Positions 63,248-64,000 of a stretch of DNA of 64,000 bases are shown here, piece after piece. The notes beneath the pieces are model-generated. The model did not search any database. It was not told where the DNA came from and saw only the letters and a program-made list of their open reading frames with translations. The translations under genes and the position numbers were made by a program. The number at the start of each line of letters is the position of its first letter. The first letter of the stretch is position 1. The stretch comes from Mycobacterium syngnathidarum (GTDB lineage Bacteria; Actinomycetota; Actinomycetes; Mycobacteriales; Mycobacteriaceae), in NCBI RefSeq assembly GCF_001942625.1, contig NZ_MLCL01000039.1, forward strand, positions 1-64,000, in the 5' to 3' direction.

Positions 63248-64000
63248 TGCGGGACATCCTCGCCACCCCGTGGTTCTGGTGGTCCGTCGTCGTCGCGGTC
63301 GGGCTTCCGGTGGCCCTGGTCGCCCTCACCGAGGTTCACAACGCGTTGGTGCGCCGGCGCAGCTATCTGGCCCGCCCGGTCAGCCTGATCCGGAACTATG
63401 TGCTGCCGCTGGGAGCGCTGCTGGTTCTGCTGATCAAGGCGACCGAGATCACCACCGAGGCGACGCCCGTGCGGGTGGTGGCAACGGGTTTCGGGTTCGT
63501 CGTCCTTATGCTGCTGCTGTCCGGTCTCAATGCGACGATTTTCCAAGGCGCTCCCGAGGGGAGTTGGCGTAGCCGGGTTCCGTCGATCTTCCTCGATGTC
63601 GCACGGTTCGTGGTGATCGCCGTCGGCATCGCCCTGATCTTCGCCTGGATCTGGGGAGCCAACATCGGCGGGCTGTTCGCCGCCCTGGGAGTCGGCTCCA
63701 TCGTCCTCGGCCTGGTTCTGCAGAACTCGGTCGGCCAGATCATCTCCGGGCTGCTGGTGCTTTTCGAGCAGCCGTTCCAGCTCGGCGACCGCGTGGAGAC
63801 CCGCTGGATCCCCGGCGGCCGCGTTGTCGAAGTCAACTGGCGGGCAACGCATCTCGACTCCGGAAGCGGAGTGTACGTACTGCCGAACTCGCTGCTGGCC
63901 ACGGAATGGTTCATCAACCTGAGCCTGCCGCGCGACAACCATTCGATCAACCTCGTGACGATGTTCTCGACATCGGACTCACCTGACACCGTCAGTGCGG
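63244..64000 (+). CDS. MscS-family mechanosensitive channel, 3' end outside window
   Basis: The frame is open to the right edge, giving 252 residues. About four hydrophobic helices lead into the MscS pore and beta domain: ALGVGSIVLGLVLQNSVGQIISGLLVLFEQPF, then GDRVETRWIPGGRVVEVNWRATHL and VLPNSLLATEWFINLS. The start is ATG 63244 or 63247, overlapping the cyclase-like gene (ATGATG around TGA). From memory the M. tuberculosis counterpart Rv2434c carries a C-terminal cyclic-nucleotide-binding domain, which would lie beyond the window and would link it to the cyclase-like partner. Confidence 0.88.
   Translation, partial: MMRDILATPWFWWSVVVAVGLPVALVALTEVHNALVRRRSYLARPVSLIRNYVLPLGALLVLLIKATEITTEATPVRVVATGFGFVVLMLLLSGLNATIFQGAPEGSWRSRVPSIFLDVARFVVIAVGIALIFAWIWGANIGGLFAALGVGSIVLGLVLQNSVGQIISGLLVLFEQPFQLGDRVETRWIPGGRVVEVNWRATHLDSGSGVYVLPNSLLATEWFINLSLPRDNHSINLVTMFSTSDSPDTVSA

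Overview
The window is a high-GC (about two-thirds G+C), densely coded stretch of an actinobacterial chromosome. It is almost certainly from a fast-growing Mycobacterium/Mycolicibacterium. Genes pointing that way are an MmpL transporter, an Eis-type acetyltransferase, an LdtA-type L,D-transpeptidase, PimC, MPT53, GlnA3, BfrA, a CYP125-family P450 and an F420-dependent (LLM) oxidoreductase. The order bfrA - MFS exporter - glnA3 also matches, from memory, the Rv1876-Rv1877-Rv1878 block of M. tuberculosis. I see no rRNA, tRNA, CRISPR array, insertion sequence, prophage or compositional island. Gene names rest on my recognition of protein families; no database search was run.

Layout. 1-6.5 kb: the 3' part of an MmpL transporter, an ArsR-AHSA1 protein, a 0.5 kb non-coding gap, an NlpC/P60-like protein, YaaA and small membrane proteins. 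6.7-12.3 kb: amidase, class I aldolase, alpha/beta hydrolase, an MBL-fold protein behind a SoxR-type box, and an FAD oxidoreductase. 12.3-18 kb: CinA, Eis, a small protein and a large exported GH2 glycosidase that seems to start at ATT. 18-27.5 kb: a steroid-type SDR, a DapB-like dehydrogenase, nitronate monooxygenase, a TetR-molybdoenzyme pair and a CYP125 paralogue; KstR-type boxes precede several of these. 27.5-36 kb: XRE and FadR-type regulators, a membrane hydroxylase, LdtA, a proline-rich membrane protein, a peptide transporter, threonine dehydratase, a thioesterase and a GerW-like protein. 36-43 kb: a CcdA/MPT53 thiol-redox pair, an LLM oxidoreductase, a second P450, a cupredoxin lipoprotein and PimC. 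43-50.6 kb: an amidohydrolase with an NTF2-like partner, GlnA3, an AhpD-like protein and a 14-TM exporter fused to a winged helix. 50.7-52.3 kb: an iron module of bfrA and, divergently, an unknown two-domain protein plus bfd behind an IdeR box. 52.3-58.3 kb: enoyl-CoA hydratase, an EthD-like protein, a FUSC transporter, a thioesterase and a TPR protein. 58.3-64 kb: a deaminase, a GH13 glycosidase, a K+ channel, a degenerate adenylyl-cyclase-like receptor and an MscS channel cut by the window end.

How the genes work together. Four perfect and two near-perfect copies of the KstR operator consensus (TnnAACnnGTTnnA) lie in intergenic promoter positions. They tie at least six separated transcription units into what looks like a dispersed sterol/cholesterol-catabolism regulon. 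At about 51.4 kb an IdeR-like box controls an uncharacterised gene overlapping bfd, opposite bacterioferritin, which suggests an iron-release partner. At least ten genes appear to be transcribed leaderless: a -10 hexamer ends 6-8 nt before the start codon. I used this pattern to choose several starts.
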